From Betaproteobacteria bacterium (GTDB taxonomy: Bacteria; Pseudomonadota; Gammaproteobacteria; Burkholderiales; Rhodocyclaceae): a stretch of 64,000 bases of DNA. How positions within the stretch are numbered: the stretch's first letter is position 1; every line of letters starts with the position of its first letter. Of the stretch, positions 43,494 to 55,532 are shown in pieces. The stretch spans positions 62,001-126,000 of the forward strand of contig VGHJ01000001.1 of assembly GCA_016868295.1 (NCBI GenBank), given 5' to 3'. The notes below the pieces were generated by a model. It was not told the DNA's origin. It was given only the letters and a program-made list of their open reading frames with translations, and made no database searches. Made by a program: the position numbers and the translations under genes.

Positions 43494-43552
43494 GGCGGAA
43501 CAGGGCTTCGGGCCGGGCGAGTGTAGCACGCGAAAAAGCGGCACCGACGCCT

Positions 43553-43569
43553 TGCACCAGCATAGTGCA
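43553..43569 (+). promoter_or_regulatory. NtrC-like binding site 1
   Basis: TGCACC-N5-AGTGCA, one mismatch from the NtrC consensus TGCACC-N5-GGTGCA. The centre is near 43561, about 129 bp before the predicted start of transcription. Confidence 0.55.
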
Positions 43570-43584
43570 GGAGCAGGGCGATCG

Positions 43585-43601
43585 TGCGAGAACCTGGTGC
43601 G
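43585..43601 (+). promoter_or_regulatory. NtrC-like binding site 2
   Basis: TGCGAG-N5-GGTGCG, a weaker match with the right half well conserved. The centre near 43593 is 32 bp (three helical turns) from site 1, the same spacing as the two strong sites of E. coli glnA. Confidence 0.45.
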
Positions 43602-43663
43602 GCGGCATCGACGGTACGCCGGCGCCGGATTGCAACTTACTGTTATTCAAAGGCTAATCGAGC

Positions 43664-44917
<1,254 letters not shown>

Positions 44918-44926
44918 GAGCACGCC

Positions 44927-46312
44927 ATGGACAGACTGATTGCTTTCCTGCTTCTTCTCGCGGCGAGCGCGCCGGCCCTGGCCGACGCGGCCCCGCCCCT
45001 GCTGCCCAACAAGGGCGACACGGCCTGGCTCATCGTCGCCACCGCCATGGTCATCCTGATGTCGATCCCGGGCCTGGCGATGTTCTACGGCGGCCTGGTG
45101 CGCGCCAAGAACATGCTCTCGGTGCTGATGCAGGTGTTCATCGTTTTCGCGATGATCAGCATCCTCTGGGTGGTCTACGGCTACAGCCTGGCCTTCAACG
45201 AGGGCAGCGCCTTCTTCGGCAACCTCGACAAGCTGTTCCTCAAGGGCGTCACGCCGGATTCGGTGGCGGCCACCTTCAGCAAAGGCGTCTTCGTGCCGGA
45301 GCTGATCTACGTCGCCTTCCAGGGCGCCTTCGCGGCGATTACCTGCGGCCTGATCGTCGGCGCCTTCGCCGAGCGCATCAAGTTCTCGGCGGTGCTCGCC
45401 TTCATGGCGCTGTGGTTCACCTTCAGCTACGTGCCGATCGCCCACATGGTCTGGTTCTGGACCGGCCCCGACGCCATCACCGGCGCCGAGACCCTGGCCA
45501 GCGAAACGGCCAAGGCCGGCTGGCTGTTCCAGAAGGGCGCCCTCGACTTCGCCGGCGGCACGGTGGTGCACATCAATGCCGCCGTGGCGGGTCTCGTCGG
45601 CGCCTATCTCGTCGGCAGGCGCGTCGGCTACGGCCGCGAATCGATGGCGCCGCATTCGCTCACGACGACCATGATCGGGGCGTCGCTGCTGTGGTTCGGC
45701 TGGTTCGGCTTCAACGCCGGTTCGGCCCTCGAGGCGAACGGCACGGCGGCCCTGGCCTTCCTGAACACCTGGGTGGCCACCGCCGCCGCGACGCTGTCCT
45801 GGATGCTGGCGGAGTGGATGCTGAAGGGCAAGCCCTCCATGCTCGGCGCCGCCTCGGGCGCGGTGGCCGGCCTGGTGGCGATCACCCCGGCCTGCGGCTT
45901 TGTCGGCGTCGGCGGCGCACTGGTCATCGGACTGGCCGCCGGCGCACTCTGCCTGTGGGGCGTGAACGGCCTGAAGCGCCTGCTCGGCGCCGACGACTCG
46001 CTCGACGTTTTCGGCGTGCATGGCGTCGGCGGCATCCTCGGCGCCCTGCTCACCGGCGTCTTCGCCGCGCCGAGCCTGGGCGGCAGCGGCATCTTCGACT
46101 ACGTGGCGAACAAGCCGAGCCCGGATTATTCGATCGTGGATCAGGTGATCGTCCAGGCCACAGGGGTGGGCATGACGGTCGTCTGGTCCGCCGTGGTCGC
46201 CTTCGTCGCCTTCAAGCTGGTCGATGTGCTGATCGGCCTGCGCGTGCCGGAAGAGGAAGAGCGCGAGGGCCTCGATATCACCTCGCACGGCGAGAGCGCC
46301 TACCACCACTGA
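44927..46312 (+). CDS. amtB: Ammonium transporter AmtB
   Basis: Trimeric ammonium channel of 461 residues with a cleavable signal (LLLLAASAPALADA) and eleven membrane helices. It has GLAMFYGGLVRAKN, the Phe gate region, FAGGTVVHINAAVAGLVGAYLVGRR and pore His in VFGVHGVGGILG. The C-terminal tail (PEEEEREGLDITSHGESAYHH) is the GlnK contact. It is the last gene of the nitrogen-regulated operon and is followed by a strong terminator. Confidence 0.97.
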   Translation: MDRLIAFLLLLAASAPALADAAPPLLPNKGDTAWLIVATAMVILMSIPGLAMFYGGLVRAKNMLSVLMQVFIVFAMISILWVVYGYSLAFNEGSAFFGNLDKLFLKGVTPDSVAATFSKGVFVPELIYVAFQGAFAAITCGLIVGAFAERIKFSAVLAFMALWFTFSYVPIAHMVWFWTGPDAITGAETLASETAKAGWLFQKGALDFAGGTVVHINAAVAGLVGAYLVGRRVGYGRESMAPHSLTTTMIGASLLWFGWFGFNAGSALEANGTAALAFLNTWVATAAATLSWMLAEWMLKGKPSMLGAASGAVAGLVAITPACGFVGVGGALVIGLAAGALCLWGVNGLKRLLGADDSLDVFGVHGVGGILGALLTGVFAAPSLGGSGIFDYVANKPSPDYSIVDQVIVQATGVGMTVVWSAVVAFVAFKLVDVLIGLRVPEEEEREGLDITSHGESAYHH

Positions 46313-46339
46313 CCTTCGCCCTCCCTCGGAGGTCGGTGA

Positions 46340-46373
46340 CGGGCGCCCCGGAAAACCGGGGCGCCCGTTTTTT
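46340..46373. terminator. Terminator between amtB and convergent purU
   Basis: A 12-bp perfect stem (CGGGCGCCCCGG / CCGGGGCGCCCG), AAAA loop and T6. The purU stop codon overlaps the end of the T-run, so the structure probably serves both genes. Confidence 0.9.
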
Positions 46374-47232
46374 ACTTGAAGACAACGGTGCGGTTGCCGT
46401 TGAGCAGCACGCGGTCTTCGACGTGGTACCTGAGACCGCGCGCCAGCACCGCCTTCTCGATGTCCTTGCCATAGCGCACCAGGTCCTCCACCGTGTCGCC
46501 GTGGTCGATGCGCACGGTGTCCTGCTCGATGATCGGGCCGGCATCCAGCTCGGCGGTGACGAAGTGGCAGGTGGCGCCGATCAGCTTGACGCCGCGGCGG
46601 TAGGCCTGGTGGTAGGGCTTGGCGCCGACGAAGGAGGGCAGGAAGGAGTGGTGGATGTTGATGATCCGCCCGGGATACCGCTCGCACAGCTCCGGCGGCA
46701 GGATCTGCATGTAGCGCGCCAGCACCATGATGTCGCCCTGCGCCTGCTCGAACAGGCGCGCGATCTCGGCATTCGCCTCGCGCTTGCTCTCCGGCGTGAC
46801 CGGCACGTGGTGGAAGGGGATGCCGTGCCACTCGACGAAGCCGCGGAAGGTCTCGTGGTTGGAAATGACGCAGGGGATGTCGACGTCGAGCTCCTTCGAC
46901 TGCCATCGCGCCAGCAGATCGTAGAGGCAGTGTTCCTGCTGCGAGACGAGGACGACGAGGCGCTTCTTCGCGGCGGAATCGGCGATGCGCCAGTCCATGG
47001 CGAATTCGGCGGCGATGGGCTGGAAGCGGCGGCGGAATTCGGCGAGGCCGAAGGGCAGGGAATCGGCCCTGATCTCGATGCGCATGAAGTAGCGCTGCGC
47101 GTCGTCGTCGGCGTGGTGGCTGGTCTCGAGGATCCAGCCGCGGTTCTCGGCGATGAACGTGGCGACACGCGCGACGATGCCGACGCGGTCGGGGCAGGAA
47201 GCAGTCAGGGTGTAGCGGCGTTGCGCGTGCAT
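46372..47232 (-). CDS. purU: Formyltetrahydrofolate deformylase
   Basis: Hydrolyses 10-formyl-THF to formate and THF, balancing the one-carbon pool. The 286 residues comprise an N-terminal ACT domain (CPDRVGIVARVATFIAENRGW) and a formyltransferase-like catalytic domain. The latter has NHETF, the HHSFLPSFVGAKPYHQAYRRGVKLIGAT region (Asn/His) and AELDAGPIIEQD with the catalytic Asp. The start (MHAQRRYTLTAS) lies 2 bp from the ABC-F stop, so the two are co-transcribed. Confidence 0.94.
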   Translation of the reverse strand: MHAQRRYTLTASCPDRVGIVARVATFIAENRGWILETSHHADDDAQRYFMRIEIRADSLPFGLAEFRRRFQPIAAEFAMDWRIADSAAKKRLVVLVSQQEHCLYDLLARWQSKELDVDIPCVISNHETFRGFVEWHGIPFHHVPVTPESKREANAEIARLFEQAQGDIMVLARYMQILPPELCERYPGRIINIHHSFLPSFVGAKPYHQAYRRGVKLIGATCHFVTAELDAGPIIEQDTVRIDHGDTVEDLVRYGKDIEKAVLARGLRYHVEDRVLLNGNRTVVFK

Positions 47233-47234
47233 GT

Positions 47235-49106
<1,872 letters not shown>

Positions 49107-49179
49107 AATTTGTTACAGCGCGGGACAACCCGCGGCGGAAAAAGGCGTTATTGTACGCATGCTCGTCCAGATGACCGCC

Positions 49180-49824
49180 ATGAAACGCCTGTTGATCGTT
49201 CTCGCAACCCTGCTTCTCCCGCCAGCCTGGGCCGAAGAGGCCGCAACCGCCCCCATCACCCCCGTGGAGCGCCAGGTGCTCCTCGATCGCGCCAAGTCGT
49301 TCAAGGACGAGGCGAGGAAGATCAAGTCCGACGCGCAGAAGAAGCGCAAGGAGTCGGAGGTCACCTGCTGGAAGAAGACCCTGGTGTCCGCCTGCCTCGA
49401 AGAGGCGCGCCGTGCCCAGATAGACAGCAACGCCGAGGCGCGCCGCAAGGAAACCGAAGCGAAGAAGCTCGAGCGCGAGGTGCGCGAGCGCGACCTGGCG
49501 GCCAAGAAGGCGCGCCAGGCGGAAGAGGCGCCGAAGCTGCAGGCCGAGCAGGAGAAGAAAGCCGCCAAGGCGCAGGAGCAGGCGGAGGCGAAGCAGAAGC
49601 AGCGCGAGCTCGACCAGGCCCGGCGCGAGCGCGACGCGCAGAAGGCCAGCGCGCGCGCGCAGATGGAGGCGCGCAAGCGCCAACAGAAGCTGGAAGAGCA
49701 GAAGAAGAAGGAAGAACGGGCCGAGCGCAAGGCCGAGGAATGGCTGAAGAAGGACAAGAAGCGCGCCGAGGCCAAGGCGCGGCAGGAAGAACGCCTGCGC
49801 CAGTCGCAGGAAAACCCGCAGTAG
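49180..49824 (+). CDS. Exported Lys/Glu/Ala-rich coiled-coil protein
   Basis: Protein of 214 residues with a signal peptide (MKRLLIVLATLLLPPAWA). A short region with two cysteines follows (TCWKKTLVSACLEEARRAQ), then about 130 residues of charged coiled coil (KKLEREVRERDLAAKKARQAEE...). I chose the second in-frame ATG as it gives a proper signal; the first would add seven residues. It resembles the central helix of TolA-like proteins only in composition. The partial gene at 63371 has a similar design. No function assigned. Confidence 0.65.
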   Translation: MKRLLIVLATLLLPPAWAEEAATAPITPVERQVLLDRAKSFKDEARKIKSDAQKKRKESEVTCWKKTLVSACLEEARRAQIDSNAEARRKETEAKKLEREVRERDLAAKKARQAEEAPKLQAEQEKKAAKAQEQAEAKQKQRELDQARRERDAQKASARAQMEARKRQQKLEEQKKKEERAERKAEEWLKKDKKRAEAKARQEERLRQSQENPQ

Positions 49825-49831
49825 GCATCCC

Positions 49832-50416
49832 TCAGCCGATGCGGATGTCCCCCTCCTTTTCCGGCCGGCGCCCCCGCTTGCCGGCGTAGCCGGCGCGGAT
49901 GCGCGCCAGGTCTTCCTCCTCGCGCCCGCACAGGTCGAGCCAGACCTCGATGCCGATCTCCCGCCTCGAATAGTCGATGAAGGCCAGGCCGAGCGGCACG
50001 TTCGCCGCCAGCGCCAGGCGGTAGAAGCCGGATTTCCAGCGATCGACCTTCGAACGCGTGCCTTCGGGCGCGATGGCCAGGTACAGGCTTTCTGAGCGCG
50101 CGAACATCTCCGCCAGCGCGGCGACGAGGCCGGTGCTCTCGCGCCGGTTCACGGGCAGGCCGCCGAGCCAGCGGAAAAGGCCGCCGAAGGGCGGGCGGAA
50201 CAGGGTGTCCTTGCCGATGAAGCCGATCGGGATGGCGATCACCGACCGCGCCAGGACGCCGATCGGGAAATCCCAGTTCGAGGTGTGCGGGTAGATGATG
50301 ACCACGGCCTTCGGCGCCGGCGGCGGCACAAAGACGACGCGCCAGCCGAAGAGCCCGAGGATGGCCCGGCTCAGGCGGCTGAGCAGGCCGCCCTGCGTGT
50401 TAAGATTCGGCGTCAT
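49832..50416 (-). CDS. Lysophospholipid (1-acylglycerol-3-phosphate) acyltransferase-like protein
   Basis: Protein of 194 residues of the PlsC fold. It has the catalytic HX4D motif in YPHTSNWDFP near 50 and the glycerol-phosphate site PEGTRSKVDRWKSGFYRLA. The N-terminal helix LSRAILGLFGWRVVFVPP may bind the membrane. The small size and missing C-terminal extension suggest a divergent member; the acyl acceptor is uncertain. It converges with the coiled-coil gene and diverges from the DNA methylase. Confidence 0.85.
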   Translation of the reverse strand: MTPNLNTQGGLLSRLSRAILGLFGWRVVFVPPPAPKAVVIIYPHTSNWDFPIGVLARSVIAIPIGFIGKDTLFRPPFGGLFRWLGGLPVNRRESTGLVAALAEMFARSESLYLAIAPEGTRSKVDRWKSGFYRLALAANVPLGLAFIDYSRREIGIEVWLDLCGREEEDLARIRAGYAGKRGRRPEKEGDIRIG

Positions 50417-50482
50417 TTTCTTCCCACCTTCTTCCCGTTTGGCGGCGCTTCTCGCGCCGCCTCCCATTTTACGGAATTCTTC

Positions 50483-51637
50483 ATGCTCGACATTGCCCGC
50501 CACGGCCAGGTCTTCACCCCGCCGGCCATCGTCGAGGCCATGCTGAAGCTGCGCCGCAACCGCGGCAGGGTGCTGGAGCCGGCCTGCGGCGACGGCGCCT
50601 TTTCGCAACGCCTGCCCGGCTGCGTGGCGATCGAACTGGACGCGGCGCATTGCCCGGCCGGCGCGCTCAACCAGGATTTCTTCGACTACCCGGCGTCGGA
50701 GCGCTTCGACACCGTCATCGGCAATCCGCCCTACGTCAAGGCGCGCGACATCCAGCCCGGCACGCGCGCGCGACTGCATTCGCGCCTGCTCAACGGCCAC
50801 AGCAACCTCTACCTGCACTTCATCGAGAAATGCGTGCGCCACCTCGCGCCCGGCGGCGAACTGATCCTCATCACGCCGCGCGACTTCCTCAAGGCCACCG
50901 GCGCCGCGCGGCTCAACACCTGGCTCTTCGACCAGGGCACGATCACCGACTTCCGGGAACTGGGCGACGCGCGCGTCTTCGACGGCGTGGTGCCCAACTG
51001 CGCCATCTGGCGCTTCGAGAAGGGCAATATGACGCGGCGCCTGCAGGACGGCCGGCGCATGGTGCTCGCCGGCGGACAGATCCTGCTCACGCGCGGCATC
51101 TACAGCGTGCCGCTTTCCAGCGTCTTCGCCGTCAAGGTGGGCGCCGTGTCCGGCGCCGACGAGATCTTCGCCCACACGGAACTCGGCAACATGGATTTCG
51201 TCTGCTCGAAGACGGCGCAGACCGGCGAGCTGCGCCGCATGATCTGCCTCGACCGCGAGGGGCCGATCGCATATCTGGAACCGTTCAAGGCGCGCCTGCT
51301 GGCGCGCAGGGTGACGCGCTTCGACGAAGCCAACTGGTGGAAATGGGGCCGGCGCCATTTCGTTTCCGAGGCGCCGCGCATCTACGTGAACCAGAAGACG
51401 CGCCAGGCGCGGCCTTTCTTCCTCGACGAGTGCCGCAACTACGACGGCTCGATCCTGGCGCTCTTCCCGCATCGGCGCGACGCCGACCTCGCCCGCCTGC
51501 GCGACCTGCTCAACGACGTCGACTGGGCCGAGCTCGGCTTCGTCTGCGACGGCCGCTTCCTCTTCGCCCAGCGCAGCCTCGAGCATGCCCTGCTGCCCGA
51601 GGACTTCGCCCCCTTCGCCGCACGCGGGCTGGTATAA
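50483..51637 (+). CDS. Orphan N6-adenine-type DNA methyltransferase
   Basis: Class I SAM methyltransferase of 384 residues. Start pattern HGQVFTPPAIVEAML (motif X), motif I LEPACGDGAF at 31-40, motif IV NPPY at 81-84, then LAPGGELILITPRDFL. The NPPY form and the long C-terminal target-recognition region (about 190-384) fit gamma-type adenine methylases of type I/IIG systems. No restriction subunit is adjacent, and it sits between an acyltransferase and gshA. It could therefore be a solitary regulatory methylase. The recognition sequence is unknown. Confidence 0.8.
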   Translation: MLDIARHGQVFTPPAIVEAMLKLRRNRGRVLEPACGDGAFSQRLPGCVAIELDAAHCPAGALNQDFFDYPASERFDTVIGNPPYVKARDIQPGTRARLHSRLLNGHSNLYLHFIEKCVRHLAPGGELILITPRDFLKATGAARLNTWLFDQGTITDFRELGDARVFDGVVPNCAIWRFEKGNMTRRLQDGRRMVLAGGQILLTRGIYSVPLSSVFAVKVGAVSGADEIFAHTELGNMDFVCSKTAQTGELRRMICLDREGPIAYLEPFKARLLARRVTRFDEANWWKWGRRHFVSEAPRIYVNQKTRQARPFFLDECRNYDGSILALFPHRRDADLARLRDLLNDVDWAELGFVCDGRFLFAQRSLEHALLPEDFAPFAARGLV

Positions 51638-51646
51638 GATCGAGCC

Positions 51647-52936
51647 ATGGTTCCAAGACTGACCACCGCTCTCACCGGCCCGCTGCTCGAGCTCGAAAAG
51701 ACCTTCCTCGACCGCGCCACCGCCATCGAGCAGTGGTTCCGCGCCCAGTGGCAGGAGCACACGCCGCCTTTCTACTGCTCGGTGGACCTGCGCAACGCCG
51801 GCTTCAAGCTGGCGCCGGTGGACACCAACCTCTTCCCCGGCGGCTTCAACAACCTCAACCCGGCCTTCCTGCCGCTGAGCGTGCAGGCGGCGATGACGGC
51901 CATCGATAAGATCTGCCCCGAGGCGAAAAACCTGCTGCTGATTCCCGAGAGCCACACGCGCAACAGGTTCTACCTGATGAACGTGGCGCGTTTGGCGACC
52001 ATTCTCAATCGCACGGGGCTCGTCGTGCGCATCGGCACGCTGATCCCCGACATCCAGGCGCCGACGCCGCTCGATCTGCCGGACGGTTCGAAGCTGCTGC
52101 TCGAGCCGCTCAAGCGCCACAACGGCCGCCTCGGCCTGGACGGCTTCGATCCCTGCGCCATCCTGCTCAACAACGACCTCTCGGCCGGCGTGCCGGAGAT
52201 CCTCAAGGACCTGCACGAGCAGTTCCTCATCCCGCCGCTGCACGCCGGCTGGCACGTGCGGCGCAAGTCGCGCCACTTCGCCGCCTACGACCGCGTCGCC
52301 GGCGATTTCGCCCGGGCGATGGGCATCGACCCCTGGCTGATCAACCCCGATTTCGCCGTCTGCGGCAAGGTGGATTTCCAGGCGCGCGAGGGCGAGGAAT
52401 GCCTCGCCGCAAACGTCGACGCCGTGCTCGCGCGCGTCAGGGCCAAGTACGCCCAGTACGGCGTCAAGGAGCCGCCCTTCGCCATCGTCAAGGCCGACGC
52501 CGGCACCTACGGCATGGGCATCATGACGGTGCGCGACGCGGCGGAAGTGCGCGGCCTCAACCGCAAGCAGCGCAACAAGATGGCGGTGGGCAAGGAGGGC
52601 CTGCAGGTGACCGAGGTCATCATCCAGGAGGGCGTGCACACCTTCGAGACCCTCTCGGGCAACGTCGCCGAGCCGGTGGTGTACATGATCGACCGCTACG
52701 TCGTCGGCGGCTTCTACCGCGTGAACACCGAACGCGGCCGCGACGAGAACCTCAACGCCCCCGGCATGCGCTTCGAGCCGCTGTCCTTCGACTGCGGCTG
52801 CAGCCTGCCCGATCCCGGCTGCGCGCCGGACGACGCGCCCAACCGCTTCTTCGCCTACGGCGTGGTGGCGCGCCTGGCGCTGCTCGCCGCGGCCGTCGAG
52901 CTCGAAATTTCGGCGCCGCCGCCGGAGCTGGCGTGA
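51647..52936 (+). CDS. gshA: Glutamate-cysteine ligase (proteobacterial GshA, third type)
   Basis: First step of glutathione synthesis. The 429 residues follow the GshA type of betaproteobacteria and acidithiobacilli, not the E. coli type. Patterns are YCSVDLRNAGFKLAPVDTNLFPGGFNNL, LIPESHTRNRFYL, NNDLSAGVPEIL, KADAGTYGMGIM and GGFYRVNTERGRDENLNAPG. A TATAAG hexamer lies about 15 bp before the ATG. The stop overlaps gshB (GTGA). Confidence 0.95.
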   Translation: MVPRLTTALTGPLLELEKTFLDRATAIEQWFRAQWQEHTPPFYCSVDLRNAGFKLAPVDTNLFPGGFNNLNPAFLPLSVQAAMTAIDKICPEAKNLLLIPESHTRNRFYLMNVARLATILNRTGLVVRIGTLIPDIQAPTPLDLPDGSKLLLEPLKRHNGRLGLDGFDPCAILLNNDLSAGVPEILKDLHEQFLIPPLHAGWHVRRKSRHFAAYDRVAGDFARAMGIDPWLINPDFAVCGKVDFQAREGEECLAANVDAVLARVRAKYAQYGVKEPPFAIVKADAGTYGMGIMTVRDAAEVRGLNRKQRNKMAVGKEGLQVTEVIIQEGVHTFETLSGNVAEPVVYMIDRYVVGGFYRVNTERGRDENLNAPGMRFEPLSFDCGCSLPDPGCAPDDAPNRFFAYGVVARLALLAAAVELEISAPPPELA

Positions 52937-53877
52937 AACTGGCCTTCATCCTCGATCCGCTCGAGCACCTGAAGGCCTGGAAGGACTCCAGCGTCGCCAT
53001 GATGCGCGCGGCGCAGGCGCGCGGCCACGAGGTGTTCGCCATCATGCGCCCGGCGCTGGCCTGGCGCGACGGCGCCGTGCATGCCGCCGCCTCGCGGCTG
53101 ACCCTGCGCGCGGACCACCGCGACTGGTTCGAGGCGCAGACGCCGATGGAGACGCCGCTCGACGACTTCGACGCCGTGCTGATGCGCCAGGACCCGCCCT
53201 TCGACATGGAGTACGTCGCCGCCACCTGGCTGCTGGAGCGCGCCGAAGCCGCCGGCGCGCGCATCGTCAACGCGCCGCGCGCCGTGCGCGACCATTCGGA
53301 GAAGCTCGCCATCCTCGAGTTCCCGCAATTCATTCCGGACACGGTCGTCGCGCGCGAGCCGGAAACCCTGCAGGGCTTCATCGAGAGGACGGGCGACACC
53401 GTGCTCAAGCCGCTCGACGGCATGGGCGGCAGTTCGGTGTTCCGCGTGCGCCGCGACGACCCCAACCGCAACGTCATCGTCGAGACGCTGACCTGCTGCA
53501 GCGCGCGCAGCATCATGGCGCAGCGCTACCTGCCCGGCATCGCGCAGGGCGACAAGCGCATCCTGCTCATCGGCGGCGCCGTGGCGCCCTACGCGCTGGC
53601 GCGCATCCCCAAGCCGGGCGAGACGCGCGGCAACCTCGCCGCCGGCGGCACCGGCGTGGCGCAGCCGCTCTCGGCGCGCGACCGCGAGATCGCCGAAACC
53701 CTGGCGCCGATCCTCGCCGCGCGCGGCATCCTGCTCGCCGGCATCGACGTCATCGGCGAACATCTCACCGAGATCAACGTCACCAGCCCGACCTGCTTCG
53801 TCGAGATCGCGCAGCAGAGCGGCTTCGACGTCGCCGGTATGTTCATGGACGCGCTGGAACGGGCATGCGGCGCCTGA
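52933..53877 (+). CDS. gshB: Glutathione synthetase
   Basis: ATP-grasp ligase adding glycine to gamma-glutamylcysteine. A GTG start overlaps the gshA stop by 4 bp and gives VKLAFILDPLEHLKAWKDSS, 314 residues. Conserved segments: LMRQDPPFDMEYVAATWLLE, VNAPRAVRDHSEKLAILEFPQF, the Gly-rich ATP loop DGMGGSSVFRV and INVTSPTCFVEI. It overlaps apbE by 13 bp. Confidence 0.96.
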   Translation: MKLAFILDPLEHLKAWKDSSVAMMRAAQARGHEVFAIMRPALAWRDGAVHAAASRLTLRADHRDWFEAQTPMETPLDDFDAVLMRQDPPFDMEYVAATWLLERAEAAGARIVNAPRAVRDHSEKLAILEFPQFIPDTVVAREPETLQGFIERTGDTVLKPLDGMGGSSVFRVRRDDPNRNVIVETLTCCSARSIMAQRYLPGIAQGDKRILLIGGAVAPYALARIPKPGETRGNLAAGGTGVAQPLSARDREIAETLAPILAARGILLAGIDVIGEHLTEINVTSPTCFVEIAQQSGFDVAGMFMDALERACGA

Positions 53878-54902
53878 CCGCGGCGCTGGTCCTGCTTGTC
53901 TTCCTGACGGCATGCTCCAAGACGCCGACGCTCGTCCAGCGCGAGGCCTTCGTCTTCGGCACCCGCGTCGAAGTTTCCGTCTGGGGCGAATCCGCGGACA
54001 AGGCGAAGCGGGCGCTCGCCGCCGTGCTCGCCGAGTTCGACCGCCTGCACCGCATGCTGCACGCCTGGCAGCCCTCCGAGCTGACGGCGCTCAACGCCGC
54101 CATCGCGCGGGGCGAGCGCGACATCGCCGTGTCGCCGGAACTGACTTTCATTCTGCGCGACGCGGCGGGTATCGCCGCGCGCTCGGACCAGTTGTTCAAT
54201 CCGGCCATCGGCCGCCTGGTGGCGCTGTGGGGCTTTCACTCCGACGAGTTCAAACCGGCCGTGCCTGACGCCGCAGCGATCGAGACGGCCGTGAAAGCCG
54301 CGCCGCGCATGAGCGATCTCGCTTTCGCCGGGGATCGCATCACGTCCCGGAACAGGGCGGTCCAGCTCGATCTCGGCGGCTACGCCAAGGGCTACGCCCT
54401 CGACCGCGCCGCCGCCCTCCTGAGGGACATGGGCGTGAAAAACGCCCTCGTCAACATCGGCGGCAACGTCATGGCGCTGGGCGACAAGGGCGGCCGGCCC
54501 TGGCGCGTCGGCATCCAGCATCCGCGCGCCGCGGCGCCGCTCGCCACGCTGGAACTGCGCGACGGCGAGGCGATCGGCACCTCGGGCGACTATCAGCGCT
54601 ATTTCGAGGTCGATGGCAAGCGCTATTGCCATCTGCTCGATCCGGCGAGCGGGCGGCCGGCCGAGGGCGTGCGGGCCGTCACCGTGCTGATCGCGCCACA
54701 GGCGGGCGGCGGCGCGCTCTCCGACGCGGCGAGCAAGCCGCTCTTCGTCGCCGCGCCGGAAGCGTGGCGCGGCCTGGCGCGGACGCTCGGCGTGAGCCAT
54801 GCCCTGCGGATCGACGGCGCCGGCGTGATGCACGTCACGGCGGCCCTGCGCGATCGGCTTACAATGCTGGCATCGGATGTGCGGATCGAAACCCTGCCGT
54901 GA
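53865..54902 (+). CDS. apbE: FAD:protein FMN transferase (ApbE)
   Basis: Attaches FMN to a Thr of periplasmic redox proteins. Lipoprotein of 345 residues: signal with lipobox LTAC (lipidated Cys17). Catalytic features follow: FNPAIGRLVALWGFH, LDLGGYAKGYALDRAAALL, VNIGGNVMALG, TSGDYQRYFEVDGKRYCHLLDP and the metal-site Asp/Ser in LSDAASKPLFV. No obvious flavoprotein target lies beside it. The gene has an internal copy of the dispersed motif. Confidence 0.95.
   Translation: MRRLTAALVLLVFLTACSKTPTLVQREAFVFGTRVEVSVWGESADKAKRALAAVLAEFDRLHRMLHAWQPSELTALNAAIARGERDIAVSPELTFILRDAAGIAARSDQLFNPAIGRLVALWGFHSDEFKPAVPDAAAIETAVKAAPRMSDLAFAGDRITSRNRAVQLDLGGYAKGYALDRAAALLRDMGVKNALVNIGGNVMALGDKGGRPWRVGIQHPRAAAPLATLELRDGEAIGTSGDYQRYFEVDGKRYCHLLDPASGRPAEGVRAVTVLIAPQAGGGALSDAASKPLFVAAPEAWRGLARTLGVSHALRIDGAGVMHVTAALRDRLTMLASDVRIETLP
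54126..54149 (-). repeat. Dispersed 24-bp motif, copy 15
   Basis: Minus orientation in apbE, read AV-SPE-LTF. Core GAAAGTCAG, distal CACGGC. Confidence 0.8.
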
Positions 54903-54922
54903 GCCATGTATACGTTGACAGG

Positions 54923-55084
54923 ATGGCGCGCCGCCGCGTCGGCTTCGACGCGCTGCGCCGCCTGCGTCGCCTGGTCGATGCCGAACGGGTGCGCGAAGCG
55001 GATGACGCCCGCCTGGCGCAGCGCCTGGCCATCGCCCTCGCCGTGCTGGCGGGGCTGACTTTTCTCCTCCTCACCCTGCGCTGA
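54923..55084 (+). CDS. Small single-pass membrane protein
   Basis: Fifty-three residues: basic N terminus (MARRRVGFDALRRLRRLVDAERV), then a C-terminal helix (LAIALAVLAGLTFLLLTLR). An in-frame GTG overlapping the apbE stop (54899) would add eight residues; the ATG is preceded by GACAGG. No family recognised. It sits between apbE and the PTS genes on the same strand, and its membrane helix carries motif copy 16. Confidence 0.5.
   Translation: MARRRVGFDALRRLRRLVDAERVREADDARLAQRLAIALAVLAGLTFLLLTLR
55040..55063 (-). repeat. Dispersed 24-bp motif, copy 16
   Basis: Minus orientation in the small membrane protein, read AV-LAG-LTF. AAAAGTCAGC with CACGGC. Confidence 0.75.
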
Positions 55085-55127
55085 TTCGCCCTTCGGTTAC
55101 AATCGCCACGGAACCCCCGTCGCGATC

Positions 55128-55532
55128 ATGATCGGCCTACTTCTCATCACCCACGGCAGCCTGGGCGAGTCCCTCGTCCAGTGCGCCTGTCACGTGCTCA
55201 ACAAGCGCCCGCCGCAGATCGCCCAGCTCGGCGTCTCCGGCCAGGATGACCCGCTCGACGCCCTGCCCCTGGCGCAACGCATGCTGCAACTGGTCGACAC
55301 GGGGGAGGGCGTGCTCGTCCTCACCGACGTCTTCGGCGCCACGCCTTCCAACATTGCGCTCAAGCTGCTCGTCCCGGGCCGTATCGAGGCCGTGGCCGGG
55401 GTGAACCTGCCCATGCTGCTGCGCGCGCTCACCTACCGCGAGAAGGACATGGAAACGCTGCTGACGAGAGCCGTGGCGGGCGGGCGCGACGGCGTGATGC
55501 TGATGAAGGGACCGAGGGATGCCGCGGGCTGA
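55128..55532 (+). CDS. PTS EIIA component, mannose family
   Basis: Protein of 134 residues; phospho-acceptor His9 in LLITHGSLGESLV, then VLVLTDVFGATPSNIALKLL and VAGVNLPMLLRAL. It is a stand-alone EIIA-Man domain without EIIB, C or D genes, the usual regulatory arrangement in betaproteobacteria. A TACAAT hexamer lies 25-30 bp before the start. The 3' end overlaps ptsH by 14 bp. Confidence 0.92.
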   Translation: MIGLLLITHGSLGESLVQCACHVLNKRPPQIAQLGVSGQDDPLDALPLAQRMLQLVDTGEGVLVLTDVFGATPSNIALKLLVPGRIEAVAGVNLPMLLRALTYREKDMETLLTRAVAGGRDGVMLMKGPRDAAG

